The position numbers and the translations under genes are program-made. A stretch of DNA of 16,119 nt from Bog-1181 sp964565765 (GTDB lineage Bacteria; Oederibacteriota; PGYV01; Palsa-1178), in contig CAZMGF010000048.1 of assembly GCA_964565765.1 (NCBI GenBank), positions 1 to 16,119 on the forward strand. The letters are read 5' to 3'. Positions within the stretch are counted from its first letter, which is position 1. Every line of letters begins with the position of its first letter. Below, piece by piece: positions 6,486 to 15,412 of this stretch. Below the pieces are notes generated by a model that was not told where the DNA came from, searched no databases, and saw nothing but the letters and a program-made list of their open reading frames with translations.

Positions 6486-9400
6486 TTATTCTTCCTTGCT
6501 TTCTTCGTCGAGTTCAGGCGCTTCCACCGGTTCGGTTTCTACGGCGTCTTCGCTATCTTCCCTTTTTACCCTTTTCAATTTCTTGCGCTCGACCTTCTTA
6601 AATTTCGCAAATTCCGCAACGCCGGTTCCGGCTGATATCAGGTGGCCGATAATTACATTTTCTTTAAGCCCCTTTAACATGTCGGTCTTGCCGTTTACGG
6701 CCGCGTCAATTAAGACCCTGGTCGTTTCCTGGAAGGATGCCGCGGAGACCCATGATTCGGTTGAAAGAGCCGCCTTGGTTATACCGAGAAGGAGCGGTTT
6801 CGCCTTTGCCGGTATCTTCTTCTCTTTTTCCATTTTGTCATTTTCTATCTGGAACTCAAACCTGTCAACCTGTTCGTCAATGAGGAACTTTGTGTCGCCC
6901 GGGTCGTCTATCCTGACTTTTTTCATCATCTGGTGAATCATGACCTCGATATGTTTGTCATGGATGGTCACGCCCTGGAGGCGGTAAACTTCCTGGACCT
7001 TATTAAGCAGGTATTCCTGTACCGCGTTTTCTCCCTGTACCTGGAGTATGTCGTGCGGATTGATGTTGCCGTCTATAAGCTGTTCGCCTCCGGAGACTTC
7101 ATCGCCCTCGCGCACATTGACATATTTGCCGTGCGGTATCTGGTATTCCCTCTCGGTGCCTGAGTCGTTTCTGATTATTATCTTGCGCACTCCCGAAGAG
7201 GACTCCTCAAACCTGACTTTTCCCTCGATTTCGGAAATGATTGCCGGATTCTTCGGCCTGCGCGCCTCGAAAAGCTCGGCTACGCGCGGGAGGCCTCCGG
7301 TGATGTCGCGGGTCTTTGAAAGTTCCCTTGGGAACTTCGCGAGTATCTGTCCCGCGGTGGCTTTCTGGCCGTCTTCGACCTCAAGCCTGGCTCCCACAGG
7401 TATTGAATAGGAAGCCATTACAGCTCCCTTTGCGTCAAGTATGTTGACATGCGGGTATTTCTTTTTATCGCGCGACTCCACGATGAACTTGCCCAGCGTG
7501 CCTGTGGCCGCATCGGCCTGTTCTATCATGGTCTCGTTCTCGATGATATCGTCGAACTGAACCTTTCCTTCTTTTTCGGTAAATATCGGTATGTTATAAA
7601 GATCCCACAGCCCGAGGGTGTCGTCCTTTTTAACATGCGCCCCGTCTTTTACCTTGAGGATGGTTCCGTAAGCTATGTGGTGAAGTTCGCGCTCCACATG
7701 CTTGTCGTCAAATATCGATATTTCACCGTTCCTGTTGGTCACGATCATGTCGCCCGCGGCGTTGGAAACAAATTTCATATTTGCGAAGCTCACAAGGCCG
7801 TCGTGTTTCGCCTTTAATTCAGACTGTTCAACGACGCGTGATGCCGTGCCGCCGACGTGGAAGGTACGCAGGGTAAGCTGTGTTCCCGGCTCACCTATTG
7901 ACTGCGCCGCGATTATTCCGACCGCTTCGCCGAGTTCAACAAGTTTGCCCGTTGTCAGGTCGGCTCCGTAGCATTTGGAGCAGCAGCCCGTCTTCGCCTC
8001 GCAGGTTAAAACCGAGCGTACGCGTATCCTCTCATAACCGGCCTCTTCTATCTTTTTGGCTATATCCGGCGTAATGAGCTCATTGGCCTTGATTATTACT
8101 TCATCTGTTATCAGGTCAACAACATTGTCAACAGCCGTGCGCCACATTATCCTGTCGGAAAGGGGCTCTATCATTTCGCCGCCTTCCTTTATGGCCATGA
8201 CGTTGATGCCGTTGATTGTATGGCAGTCGTTCTCCGTAATTATTACGTCCTGCGCCACGTCGATTAGCCTTCTTGTCAGGTATCCGGCTTCAGCGGTTTT
8301 CAGGGCCGTATCGGCAAGGCCCTTGCGCGCTCCGTGTGTCGAGATGAAATACTCGAGCACGGACAACCCTTCCCTGAAATTCGACCGGATCGGCGTTTCG
8401 ATGATTTCGCCTATGCCGCCTGTCATTTTCTTCTGCGGTTTGGCCATGAGTCCCCTCATGCCGGCGAGCTGCCTTATCTGCAGTTTCGAGCCCCTGGCGC
8501 CGGAGTCCACCATCATGTGGACGGGGTTAAATCCATCCTGGTCCTGGGCAAGTTCTTTTATCATAAAATCCGCCACCTTATCGGTTGCGGTGGTCCATTT
8601 ATCGATGATAGTGTTGTAACGCTCACCCTCGGTGATTATACCGTCGTCATACCTCTTGCGGATGGCAAGTGTTTCCTTGTCCGCTTTTTTGACGATATCA
8701 TCCTTTTCCCTCGGTATAAGCAGGTCGTTGATGCCTATGGTGAACCCGGCGAGTGTGGCGTGTTTAAATCCGAGTTCTTTCATTTTATCAAGAACTTCCG
8801 CGGCCTCTTTTGAGCCGTAACGCTCAAAAATTATTCCGACAAGTTTTCCTATCTGTTTTTTGTCCATTTTGTCGTTTACAAACTCCATCTGCGGCGGAAG
8901 TATCTTGTTGAAAATTATCCTGCCCGGCGTTGTCTCCACTTTTTTGGATTTCATCTTTACAACTATGGATTCATGGAGCCCGATTGCCTCGTGGTCAAAG
9001 GCTATAAGCGCCTCTTCAGGCGAATAAAATACTTTCTTTACTTCCGGCTTGTTGAGTCTTTCCTTGTTAAGGTAATAAAGCCCCAGTACGATATCCTGGT
9101 TCGGCACTATTATAGGTTTGCCCGAAGCCGGCGAGAGAATGTTAAGCGGCGCGAGCATGAGCAGTTTTGCCTCTGTCTGTGCCTCGAAAGAAAGCGGCAC
9201 ATGTACGGCAAGCTGGTCGCCGTCGAAGTCGGCATTGAATCCGCCGCAGACAAGCGGGTGCAGCGTTATGGCGTTGCCCTCGACAAGTATAGGTTCAAAT
9301 CCCTGTATTGAATGCCTGTGAAGCGTCGGCGCGCGGTTCAGAAGAACAACATGATCGACGAGTATCTCCTCTAATATATCCCATACTTCGGGCCTGACAT

Positions 9401-10694
9401 TCTCGACCATCTTTTTCGCGCTTTTTATGGTGTAGCCTATCTCCTGCACCTTGTTGATAATGAAAGGTTTAAAAAGTTCAAGGGCGATTTTCTTCGGAAG
9501 GCCGCACTGGTAAAGCTTCAGCGTCGGGCCGACAACTACAACCGAGCGCCCCGAATAATCCACGCGTTTTCCGAGAAGGTTCTGCCTGAAACGGCCCTGC
9601 TTTCCCTTGAGCATGTCTGAAAGGGATTTGAGCGGCCTGTTCCTGGCGCCCCTTACCGGGTGCCCGCGCCTGCCATTGTCAAAAAGAGCGTCAATGGCCT
9701 CCTGTATCATCCTTTTTTCGTTCTTGATGATAAGTTCCGGCGAATTTATGGAGATGAGTTTTTTTAGCCTGTTGTTTCTGTTTATTATCCTGCGGTAAAG
9801 GTCGTTCAAATCCGACGTAACGAATCTGCCGCCGTCCAGCTGGACGAGCGGGCGGAGTTCCGGCGGAATTACCGGGATAACGTCAAGTATCATCCACTCG
9901 GGCTTGTTCATGGATTTCCTGAAAGCCTCCACAACCTTGAGCCTCTTGATGATATCTTTTTTCTTCTGGAGCGAAACCGTCTTTACAAGCTCTTTTCTTA
10001 AATCTTTCGCGAGCTTGTCAATGTCCTTTTCCTTGAGCAGGGCCTTTATCGCCTCGGCTCCGATTTTTACATTTATGGTATCCGCATATTTTTCCTTGAT
10101 CCTTATATAATCATCCTCGTTGAGCAGTTCATATTTCTTTATGTCCGTGGCTGTGCCCGGGTCTATCACTATGTAGTTTTCATAGTATATTACCCTCTCA
10201 AGGTTCCTCGCGGAAATGTTGAGCAGATAAGCGAGCTTGGACGGGATGCCCTTTAAGTACCAGATATGAACCACCGGCACCGCGAGTTCAATGTGCCCCA
10301 TGCGCTCCCTTCTTACCTTTGCCTCGGTCACTTCCACGTTGCATTTGTCGCAGACAACGCCCTTGTAGCGCTGCTTCTTGTATTTTCCGCAGGCGCACTC
10401 ATAATCCTTTGTCGGCCCGAATATTCTCTCACAGAAGAGCCCTTCAAACTCGGGCTTGAATGTCCTGTAGTTGATGGTCTCGGGTTTTTTGACCTCTCCG
10501 AAGGACCACTGCCTTATCATCTCGGGAGACGCAATTGATATTCTTATGGCGTTAAAGTCAACTTCCTTGACCTTGCCCGGCTCTTCTTTACCCTTAAGCA
10601 GTTCGCTTAAGTTAAGAGGAGCGGCTGGTGCTTCAACGGCCATGTCGAGCTTGATGCCTTTATCTTTCTTCTTTGACTTTTTGTCTTTAGCCAT
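6486..10694 (-). CDS. rpoC: DNA-directed RNA polymerase subunit beta-prime
   Basis: Beta-prime supplies the catalytic magnesium site and clamp of RNA polymerase. The 1402-residue product has zinc site 1 at Cys100, 102, 115 and 118, the active-site motif NADFDGDQ with Asp489, 491 and 493, and the bridge helix/trigger loop region (MTGGIGEIIETPIRSNF). Zinc site 2 is at Cys824, 898, 905 and 908. Between HVGGTASR and ITGGLPRV is a long insertion corresponding to SI3 of Gram-negative enzymes. The N-terminus is about 30 residues longer than in E. coli and Lys-rich (MAKDKKSKKKDKG), and the C-terminus is an acidic tail. The ATG at 10694 has GGAGAGG 6 nt upstream, so the extension is probably real. It follows rpoB by 18 nt and ends before a strong terminator. 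Confidence 0.99.
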   Translation of the reverse strand: MAKDKKSKKKDKGIKLDMAVEAPAAPLNLSELLKGKEEPGKVKEVDFNAIRISIASPEMIRQWSFGEVKKPETINYRTFKPEFEGLFCERIFGPTKDYECACGKYKKQRYKGVVCDKCNVEVTEAKVRRERMGHIELAVPVVHIWYLKGIPSKLAYLLNISARNLERVIYYENYIVIDPGTATDIKKYELLNEDDYIRIKEKYADTINVKIGAEAIKALLKEKDIDKLAKDLRKELVKTVSLQKKKDIIKRLKVVEAFRKSMNKPEWMILDVIPVIPPELRPLVQLDGGRFVTSDLNDLYRRIINRNNRLKKLISINSPELIIKNEKRMIQEAIDALFDNGRRGHPVRGARNRPLKSLSDMLKGKQGRFRQNLLGKRVDYSGRSVVVVGPTLKLYQCGLPKKIALELFKPFIINKVQEIGYTIKSAKKMVENVRPEVWDILEEILVDHVVLLNRAPTLHRHSIQGFEPILVEGNAITLHPLVCGGFNADFDGDQLAVHVPLSFEAQTEAKLLMLAPLNILSPASGKPIIVPNQDIVLGLYYLNKERLNKPEVKKVFYSPEEALIAFDHEAIGLHESIVVKMKSKKVETTPGRIIFNKILPPQMEFVNDKMDKKQIGKLVGIIFERYGSKEAAEVLDKMKELGFKHATLAGFTIGINDLLIPREKDDIVKKADKETLAIRKRYDDGIITEGERYNTIIDKWTTATDKVADFMIKELAQDQDGFNPVHMMVDSGARGSKLQIRQLAGMRGLMAKPQKKMTGGIGEIIETPIRSNFREGLSVLEYFISTHGARKGLADTALKTAEAGYLTRRLIDVAQDVIITENDCHTINGINVMAIKEGGEMIEPLSDRIMWRTAVDNVVDLITDEVIIKANELITPDIAKKIEEAGYERIRVRSVLTCEAKTGCCSKCYGADLTTGKLVELGEAVGIIAAQSIGEPGTQLTLRTFHVGGTASRVVEQSELKAKHDGLVSFANMKFVSNAAGDMIVTNRNGEISIFDDKHVERELHHIAYGTILKVKDGAHVKKDDTLGLWDLYNIPIFTEKEGKVQFDDIIENETMIEQADAATGTLGKFIVESRDKKKYPHVNILDAKGAVMASYSIPVGARLEVEDGQKATAGQILAKFPRELSKTRDITGGLPRVAELFEARRPKNPAIISEIEGKVRFEESSSGVRKIIIRNDSGTEREYQIPHGKYVNVREGDEVSGGEQLIDGNINPHDILQVQGENAVQEYLLNKVQEVYRLQGVTIHDKHIEVMIHQMMKKVRIDDPGDTKFLIDEQVDRFEFQIENDKMEKEKKIPAKAKPLLLGITKAALSTESWVSAASFQETTRVLIDAAVNGKTDMLKGLKENVIIGHLISAGTGVAEFAKFKKVERKKLKRVKREDSEDAVETEPVEAPELDEESKEE

Positions 10695-10712
10695 TATTCG
10701 CCTCTCCTTCCC

Positions 10713-13700
10713 TTAATTTTCTTTTTTGCCGGTCTTTTTCTTGACCAGCTCGATGTTCAGGGCGAGGCCCTGCAGTTCCTTCACAAGTACGTTGAAGGAT
10801 TCCGGTATCCCCGGCTCAGGTATATTCTTGCCCCTGACTATGGCCTCGTACAGGCGCTTTCTTCCCTCCACATCGTCTGATTTGACCGTCAACATTTCCT
10901 GGAGGGTATATGCCGCGCCGTATGCTTCAAGCGCCCACACTTCCATTTCTCCGAACCTCTGTCCGCCGAACTGCGCCTTGCCGCCGAGCGGCTGCTGCGT
11001 AATAAGCGAATAGGGGCCGATGGAACGGGCGTGTATCTTGTCGTCGACCATGTGTATGAGCTTCATCATGTACATAACGCCCACGGTCACGTCGTTGGCA
11101 AAAGGTTCCCCGGTCTTGCCGTCATATAGCGATGTCTTTCCGGAGTCTTTCATGCCGGCTTCTTTCATTATTGTCTTAAGTTCCGATTCCTTCATGCCGT
11201 TAAAAACCGGCGTCTCGTAATACTTGCCGAGCTTGCGCCCCGCGAAACCAAGGTTGGTTTCCATTAGCTGCCCGACGTTCATACGCGAAGGTACGCCGAG
11301 CGGATTTAAAACAACATCTACCGGCGTCCCGTCCGAGAGATAAGGCATATCCTCGACCGGCAGGATCCTGGATATTACTCCCTTGTTTCCGTGCCTTCCG
11401 GATATCTTGTCTCCTACCGATATTTTCCTTTTCTTGGCAATTAGCACCTTTGTAAGCTTGATGACTCCGGGCGGAAGATCGTCGCCTTTTACCTGTTTCT
11501 TCTCCCTGAAATCCGCCTCGATTTTTTCCTGCATGTAGTCAAAATAGGCCTGTTCGCTTTCCCTGAGCCTGTTTTTCTCGTCCTTATTGGCCGGGCCCGC
11601 GTCAATTTCCTTCAGGCGCTCTTTGAGCCTTATGTCGAGATCCTGAATCATTATGTCCCTCTCCTTCCTTAACTTGGAGAGTTTTTCCTCTTCTTTATCC
11701 TTGCGTTTTCCGCGTTCCTTGCGGGCGAATACCCTGATATCAATTACAATACCCTCAATTCCCGGCGGTACGCGCAGCGAAGTATCCTTTACGTTGTCGG
11801 CCTTGGAGCCGAATATGGCCTTTAAAAGTTTTTCTTCGGGCGTAAGGTTCGATCCTGAAATCGGCGTCACTTTGCCGACAAGTATGTCTCCCGGTTTTAC
11901 CTTGGCCCCTATCCTTACTATTCCCTCTGCGTCCAGGTTCTTCAGCGTATCCTCGGAAACGTTGGGTATGTCGCGGGTTACTTCCTCGGGCCCGAGCTTT
12001 GTGTCCCTTGCCTCGACTTCATATTCCTCCACATGCACAGAAGTGTATGTGTCGCGTTTTAACATGTTCTCTGATAATACTATGGCGTCCTCATAGTTGT
12101 ACCCGTTCCACGGCATGAAAGCCACGATGACGTTTTTCCCCAGGGCAAGCTCGCCGTGGTCCATTGAGGGGCCGTCGGCTATAATGTCGCCTTTTTTTAC
12201 CTTATCCCCTTTTGCCACGCGCGGTTTTTCATTTATTGTGGTGTCCTGGTTTGTTCTTTTGAATTTGCGCAGTTCATAAACATCCATGCGTTCCTTTAAG
12301 GAACCGTCCTTGTCGTCACGCAGCACAATTATACAGTCCGCGTCGACAAAGGCCACGGTTCCGGCATGAATCGCCGTAACTGCCCTGCCCGAATCAAGCG
12401 CGGCTTTGCGCTCCATTCCGGTTCCGACGATGGCGCCCTCTGTCTTTAAGAGCGGCACTGCCTGGCGCTGCATGTTTGATCCCATAAGGGCCCTGTTAGC
12501 GTCGTCGTGTTCAAGGAAAGGTATCAGTGAAGCCGCGACAGATACAACCTGTTTCGGCGACACATCAATGTAATCAACCTTGTCAGGCTCCATCATTATA
12601 AAGTCGCCCTTATTTCTTATAAGGACGGCCTCGTCTAATATTTTGCCTTTGTCATCAACTTTTACATCAGAGGGCCCAATGCGGTAACTGTCTTCAACAT
12701 CGGCCGTCATGTATTCTATCTTTTCCGGCCCGGCTACCACTCCGTTTTTTACCCTGCGGTAAGGCGTCTCTATGAACCCGTAATCATTCACCCTGGCGTA
12801 CGTGGCCAGCGATGTGATAAGGCCGATGTTCTGGCCTTCGGGAGTTTCTATCGGGCAGAGCCTTCCATAATGGGTATAGTGGACATCGCGGACCTCGAAT
12901 CCCGCGCGTTCCCTGTTTAAGCCGCCCGGCCCGAGCGCCGAGATACGCCTTTTGTGCGTAAGCTCCGCAAGCGGGTTGACCTGGTCCATGAACTGGGAAA
13001 GCTGTGACGATCCGAAAAATTCCTTTATCGCCGCTATAAGGGGCTTTGGATTAATAAGGTTCGCGGGAATGGCGTTCTTCATGTCGATGATCGTCATTCT
13101 CTCCCTTATCATCTTTTCGACCCTGACCAATCCGGCGCGGAACTGGTTCTCGACGAGCTCTCCGACGGAACGCACGCGCCTGTTGCCCAGGTGGTCTATG
13201 TCCGATTTTTCAAAGCTGTTCGCGTTGATCGCGAAGAATTTCTTGATAGTCTCTATTATATCCTGCTCGTCTATCGTCTTTGTGGATTTTTCCTTGGTGA
13301 TTTCCAGTATCTTGTTAAGCTTATACCTTCCAACCACGCCCAGATTATACCTTTTGTGGTCAAAAAAGAGGTTCTTAAAAAGATTCTTGGCGCCGGACAG
13401 GGTTGCCGGCTCTCCCGGCCTCATTTTCCTGTGAATTTCAATCAGGGCTTCCTGTTCCGATTTGATAGAATCTTTCTTCAGGGTCTTTATGATGTTTATG
13501 AAAGGGCTCTCTTCGTCAAGAAGCGCGAGCTGAACCTTTTTCACGTCCGCCTTTTTCATCTTATCAAGTGTTTCTTTTGAAAGGGGCGTTCCTGCTTCGG
13601 CGATTATCTCGCCGGTGGACTTGTCAATGATATCCTCAAACAGTATCCTTTTGACCACATCTTTGGCCTCTACGGATACGGATTCCTTTTCAAAGAATAT

Positions 13701-14363
13701 TCCAAGGATATCCTCTGTCTTTGAATATCCCATCGCGCGAAGCACCGTTGTGACCGGGAACCTTTTCTTCCTGTCGATTTTCGCGTAAACTATTTCATTT
13801 ATGTCGTATTCGATCTCGAGCCAGGTGCCCCTGTAGGGGACTATCCTTGCCACATAGACCGGCGCGCCCATCAGCCCCTCGCCTTCTTCTTCTTCTTCAA
13901 AAGAAACTCCGGGCGAGCGGTGCAGCTGGCTGACTATGACCCTTTCGGCCCCGTTTATTACAAATGTTCCGCGGTCCGTCATCAAAGGAATGTCGCATAT
14001 GTGGACAGCCTGTTCAGGCGCTTCCTTGAGCGACATCTCCTTGGTCTTCTCGTCAATTTCCTTTATTGCCAGCCTGAATATTCCCTTTAAGGAGGCGGCA
14101 AATGTCTCGCCCCTCTCTATGCACTCATCAACAGAATGCTTCGGCTTGCCGAATTCGTAACCGACAAACTGAAGCGTATAGAAACCGTTATAGTCGGATA
14201 TGGGGAATACGCTGTTGAATACTTCCTGAAGCCCCTGGTTCTTCCTTTTGTCAGCGGGCGTATCCAGCATAAGAAATTCCTTGTAGGATTTCTTCTGGAT
14301 ATCCATCAGGTCGGGAATTTCCAGGACTTCTTCAACGGTAGACTTTTCTTTCATTCTTCCCAT
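10713..14363 (-). CDS. rpoB: DNA-directed RNA polymerase subunit beta
   Basis: Beta forms the other half of the RNA polymerase cleft and binds rifampicin. The 1216-residue product has the rifampicin region GSSQLSQFMDQ to KRRISALGPG at about 451-480. Asp460, His470 and Ser475 equal E. coli Asp516, His526 and Ser531 and are wild type; Val462 replaces E. coli Asn518. Further segments are PIETPEGQNIGLI, GSNMQRQAVPLL, WNGYNYEDAIVLSE, VGDKISGRHGNKG and the C-terminal clamp part GGQRFGEMEVWALEAYGAAYTLQE. A charged, coiled-coil-like insertion (ARKERGKRKDKEEEKL onward, about 100 residues) lies before the RHGNKG motif, as in many Gram-negatives. A GGAAGGGG ribosome site precedes the ATG at 14363; a second ATG three codons later is a possible alternative. 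It is 43 nt after rplL and 18 nt before rpoC. Confidence 0.99.
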   Translation of the reverse strand: MGRMKEKSTVEEVLEIPDLMDIQKKSYKEFLMLDTPADKRKNQGLQEVFNSVFPISDYNGFYTLQFVGYEFGKPKHSVDECIERGETFAASLKGIFRLAIKEIDEKTKEMSLKEAPEQAVHICDIPLMTDRGTFVINGAERVIVSQLHRSPGVSFEEEEEGEGLMGAPVYVARIVPYRGTWLEIEYDINEIVYAKIDRKKRFPVTTVLRAMGYSKTEDILGIFFEKESVSVEAKDVVKRILFEDIIDKSTGEIIAEAGTPLSKETLDKMKKADVKKVQLALLDEESPFINIIKTLKKDSIKSEQEALIEIHRKMRPGEPATLSGAKNLFKNLFFDHKRYNLGVVGRYKLNKILEITKEKSTKTIDEQDIIETIKKFFAINANSFEKSDIDHLGNRRVRSVGELVENQFRAGLVRVEKMIRERMTIIDMKNAIPANLINPKPLIAAIKEFFGSSQLSQFMDQVNPLAELTHKRRISALGPGGLNRERAGFEVRDVHYTHYGRLCPIETPEGQNIGLITSLATYARVNDYGFIETPYRRVKNGVVAGPEKIEYMTADVEDSYRIGPSDVKVDDKGKILDEAVLIRNKGDFIMMEPDKVDYIDVSPKQVVSVAASLIPFLEHDDANRALMGSNMQRQAVPLLKTEGAIVGTGMERKAALDSGRAVTAIHAGTVAFVDADCIIVLRDDKDGSLKERMDVYELRKFKRTNQDTTINEKPRVAKGDKVKKGDIIADGPSMDHGELALGKNVIVAFMPWNGYNYEDAIVLSENMLKRDTYTSVHVEEYEVEARDTKLGPEEVTRDIPNVSEDTLKNLDAEGIVRIGAKVKPGDILVGKVTPISGSNLTPEEKLLKAIFGSKADNVKDTSLRVPPGIEGIVIDIRVFARKERGKRKDKEEEKLSKLRKERDIMIQDLDIRLKERLKEIDAGPANKDEKNRLRESEQAYFDYMQEKIEADFREKKQVKGDDLPPGVIKLTKVLIAKKRKISVGDKISGRHGNKGVISRILPVEDMPYLSDGTPVDVVLNPLGVPSRMNVGQLMETNLGFAGRKLGKYYETPVFNGMKESELKTIMKEAGMKDSGKTSLYDGKTGEPFANDVTVGVMYMMKLIHMVDDKIHARSIGPYSLITQQPLGGKAQFGGQRFGEMEVWALEAYGAAYTLQEMLTVKSDDVEGRKRLYEAIVRGKNIPEPGIPESFNVLVKELQGLALNIELVKKKTGKKEN

Positions 14364-14406
14364 AGTTGCCCCTTCCTGTATATTATTTTAGAGCCTGAGG
14401 ATAAAA

Positions 14407-14784
14407 TTACTTTAACTCGACTGTTGCTCCCGCTTCCTCGAGTTTAGCCTTAATCTTATCCGCGTCGTCTTTTGAGACGCCTGTCTTGACAGCTTTAGGA
14501 GCGGTGTCGGCTATATCCTTCGCCTCTTTGAGGCCGAGGTTCGTCAGTTCCCTGATGACCTTTATTACCTGTATCTTTTTGTCCCCCGAGTTTGTCAGGA
14601 TAACATCAAAAGATGTTTTTTCTTCCGCAGCCGCGGCCGCTCCTGCGCCGGCTCCCGCCGCCGCCATCATCGGCATGGCCGCCGAAACTCCGAATTTTTC
14701 CTCGAGCGCTTTTACCCGCTCGTTAAGTTCGAGCACTGTCCAGCTTTCTACTTCTTTTACCAGTTCTTCAGTTGAAATTGCCAT
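14407..14784 (-). CDS. rplL: 50S ribosomal protein L7/L12
   Basis: L12 forms the flexible stalk dimers that recruit translation factors. The 125-residue product has the usual three parts: an N-terminal dimerisation helix region (ISTEELVKEVESWTVLELNERVKALEEKFGV), an Ala/Gly hinge at about 38-53, and a C-terminal factor-binding domain containing LTNLGLKEAKDIADTAPKAVK and ending AGATVELK. GGAGGTG lies 7 nt upstream of the ATG, one of the better ribosome sites here, as expected for a protein needed in several copies per ribosome. It is 45 nt after rplJ and 43 nt before rpoB. No hairpin is evident in the rplL-rpoB gap. Confidence 0.98.
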   Translation of the reverse strand: MAISTEELVKEVESWTVLELNERVKALEEKFGVSAAMPMMAAAGAGAGAAAAAEEKTSFDVILTNSGDKKIQVIKVIRELTNLGLKEAKDIADTAPKAVKTGVSKDDADKIKAKLEEAGATVELK

Positions 14785-14829
14785 AATATGGCACCTCCGT
14801 GTGGTTTTTTTTGGAAAATTTAATTTCCA

Positions 14830-15396
14830 TTATTTTATTTCTGTTGTCTCCGTCTTTGGCGCTTCCGGCTCAGCCGCTTTTGTTTCCGCCTTTTCTTCCT
14901 TAACCGCTTCTTTTTCCTTTTTTGAAGCCCGGTCAAGCACATTGACGAGCCTCTGAATCGGAGAATTGAGCAGTATGACAAATTTTGCGAGGAGCTCCTG
15001 CCTTGAAGGCACAAGGCTCAGCGCCTTGATCTCGTCAACGGTCACAGCTTTCGAGTCAATGTAGCCGCCTTTGATCTTGAACTTCTCGTTTTCCTTGCCG
15101 AAGGCAGCCAGTACCTTTATTGCAGCCATGTAATCATTGCTGAATACAAGGCCCGTGACTCCCCTGAACAAAGGCTTCAGGCCCGCGTCTATTTTAAGGT
15201 CGTCCAGCACCCTTTTTGTAAGGGTGTTCTTTATTACCTTATATGACGCCCCTGCCTTTTCAAGTTTCCTCCTTAAATCGTTTACCTGGGTGACTTTGAG
15301 CCCCTGGTAATCTGTGATAATGATGCCGCTGGCTTTCTTAAAACGCTCCAGCGTGGCGTCTATCACAACTTTCTTTTTTTGCTTGTTAGTTGACAT
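14830..15396 (-). CDS. rplJ: 50S ribosomal protein L10
   Basis: L10 anchors L12 dimers on the large subunit and in many bacteria, with L12, represses its own operon. The frame opens at a GTG at 15408, but AGAGGTGG overlaps that codon and sits 8 nt before the ATG at 15396, so the product is MSTNKQ onward, 188 residues. The N-terminal rRNA-binding domain is clear (SGIIITDYQGLKVTQVNDLRR, ASYKVIKNTLTKR). The C-terminal helix after SRQE aligns without gaps in length to the E. coli helix that binds two L12 dimers. A Lys/Glu/Ala-rich tail of about 28 residues extends beyond it. The gap from rplA is only 16 nt. Confidence 0.97.
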   Translation of the reverse strand: MSTNKQKKKVVIDATLERFKKASGIIITDYQGLKVTQVNDLRRKLEKAGASYKVIKNTLTKRVLDDLKIDAGLKPLFRGVTGLVFSNDYMAAIKVLAAFGKENEKFKIKGGYIDSKAVTVDEIKALSLVPSRQELLAKFVILLNSPIQRLVNVLDRASKKEKEAVKEEKAETKAAEPEAPKTETTEIK

Positions 15397-15412
15397 TGTT
15401 TTATCCACCTCT

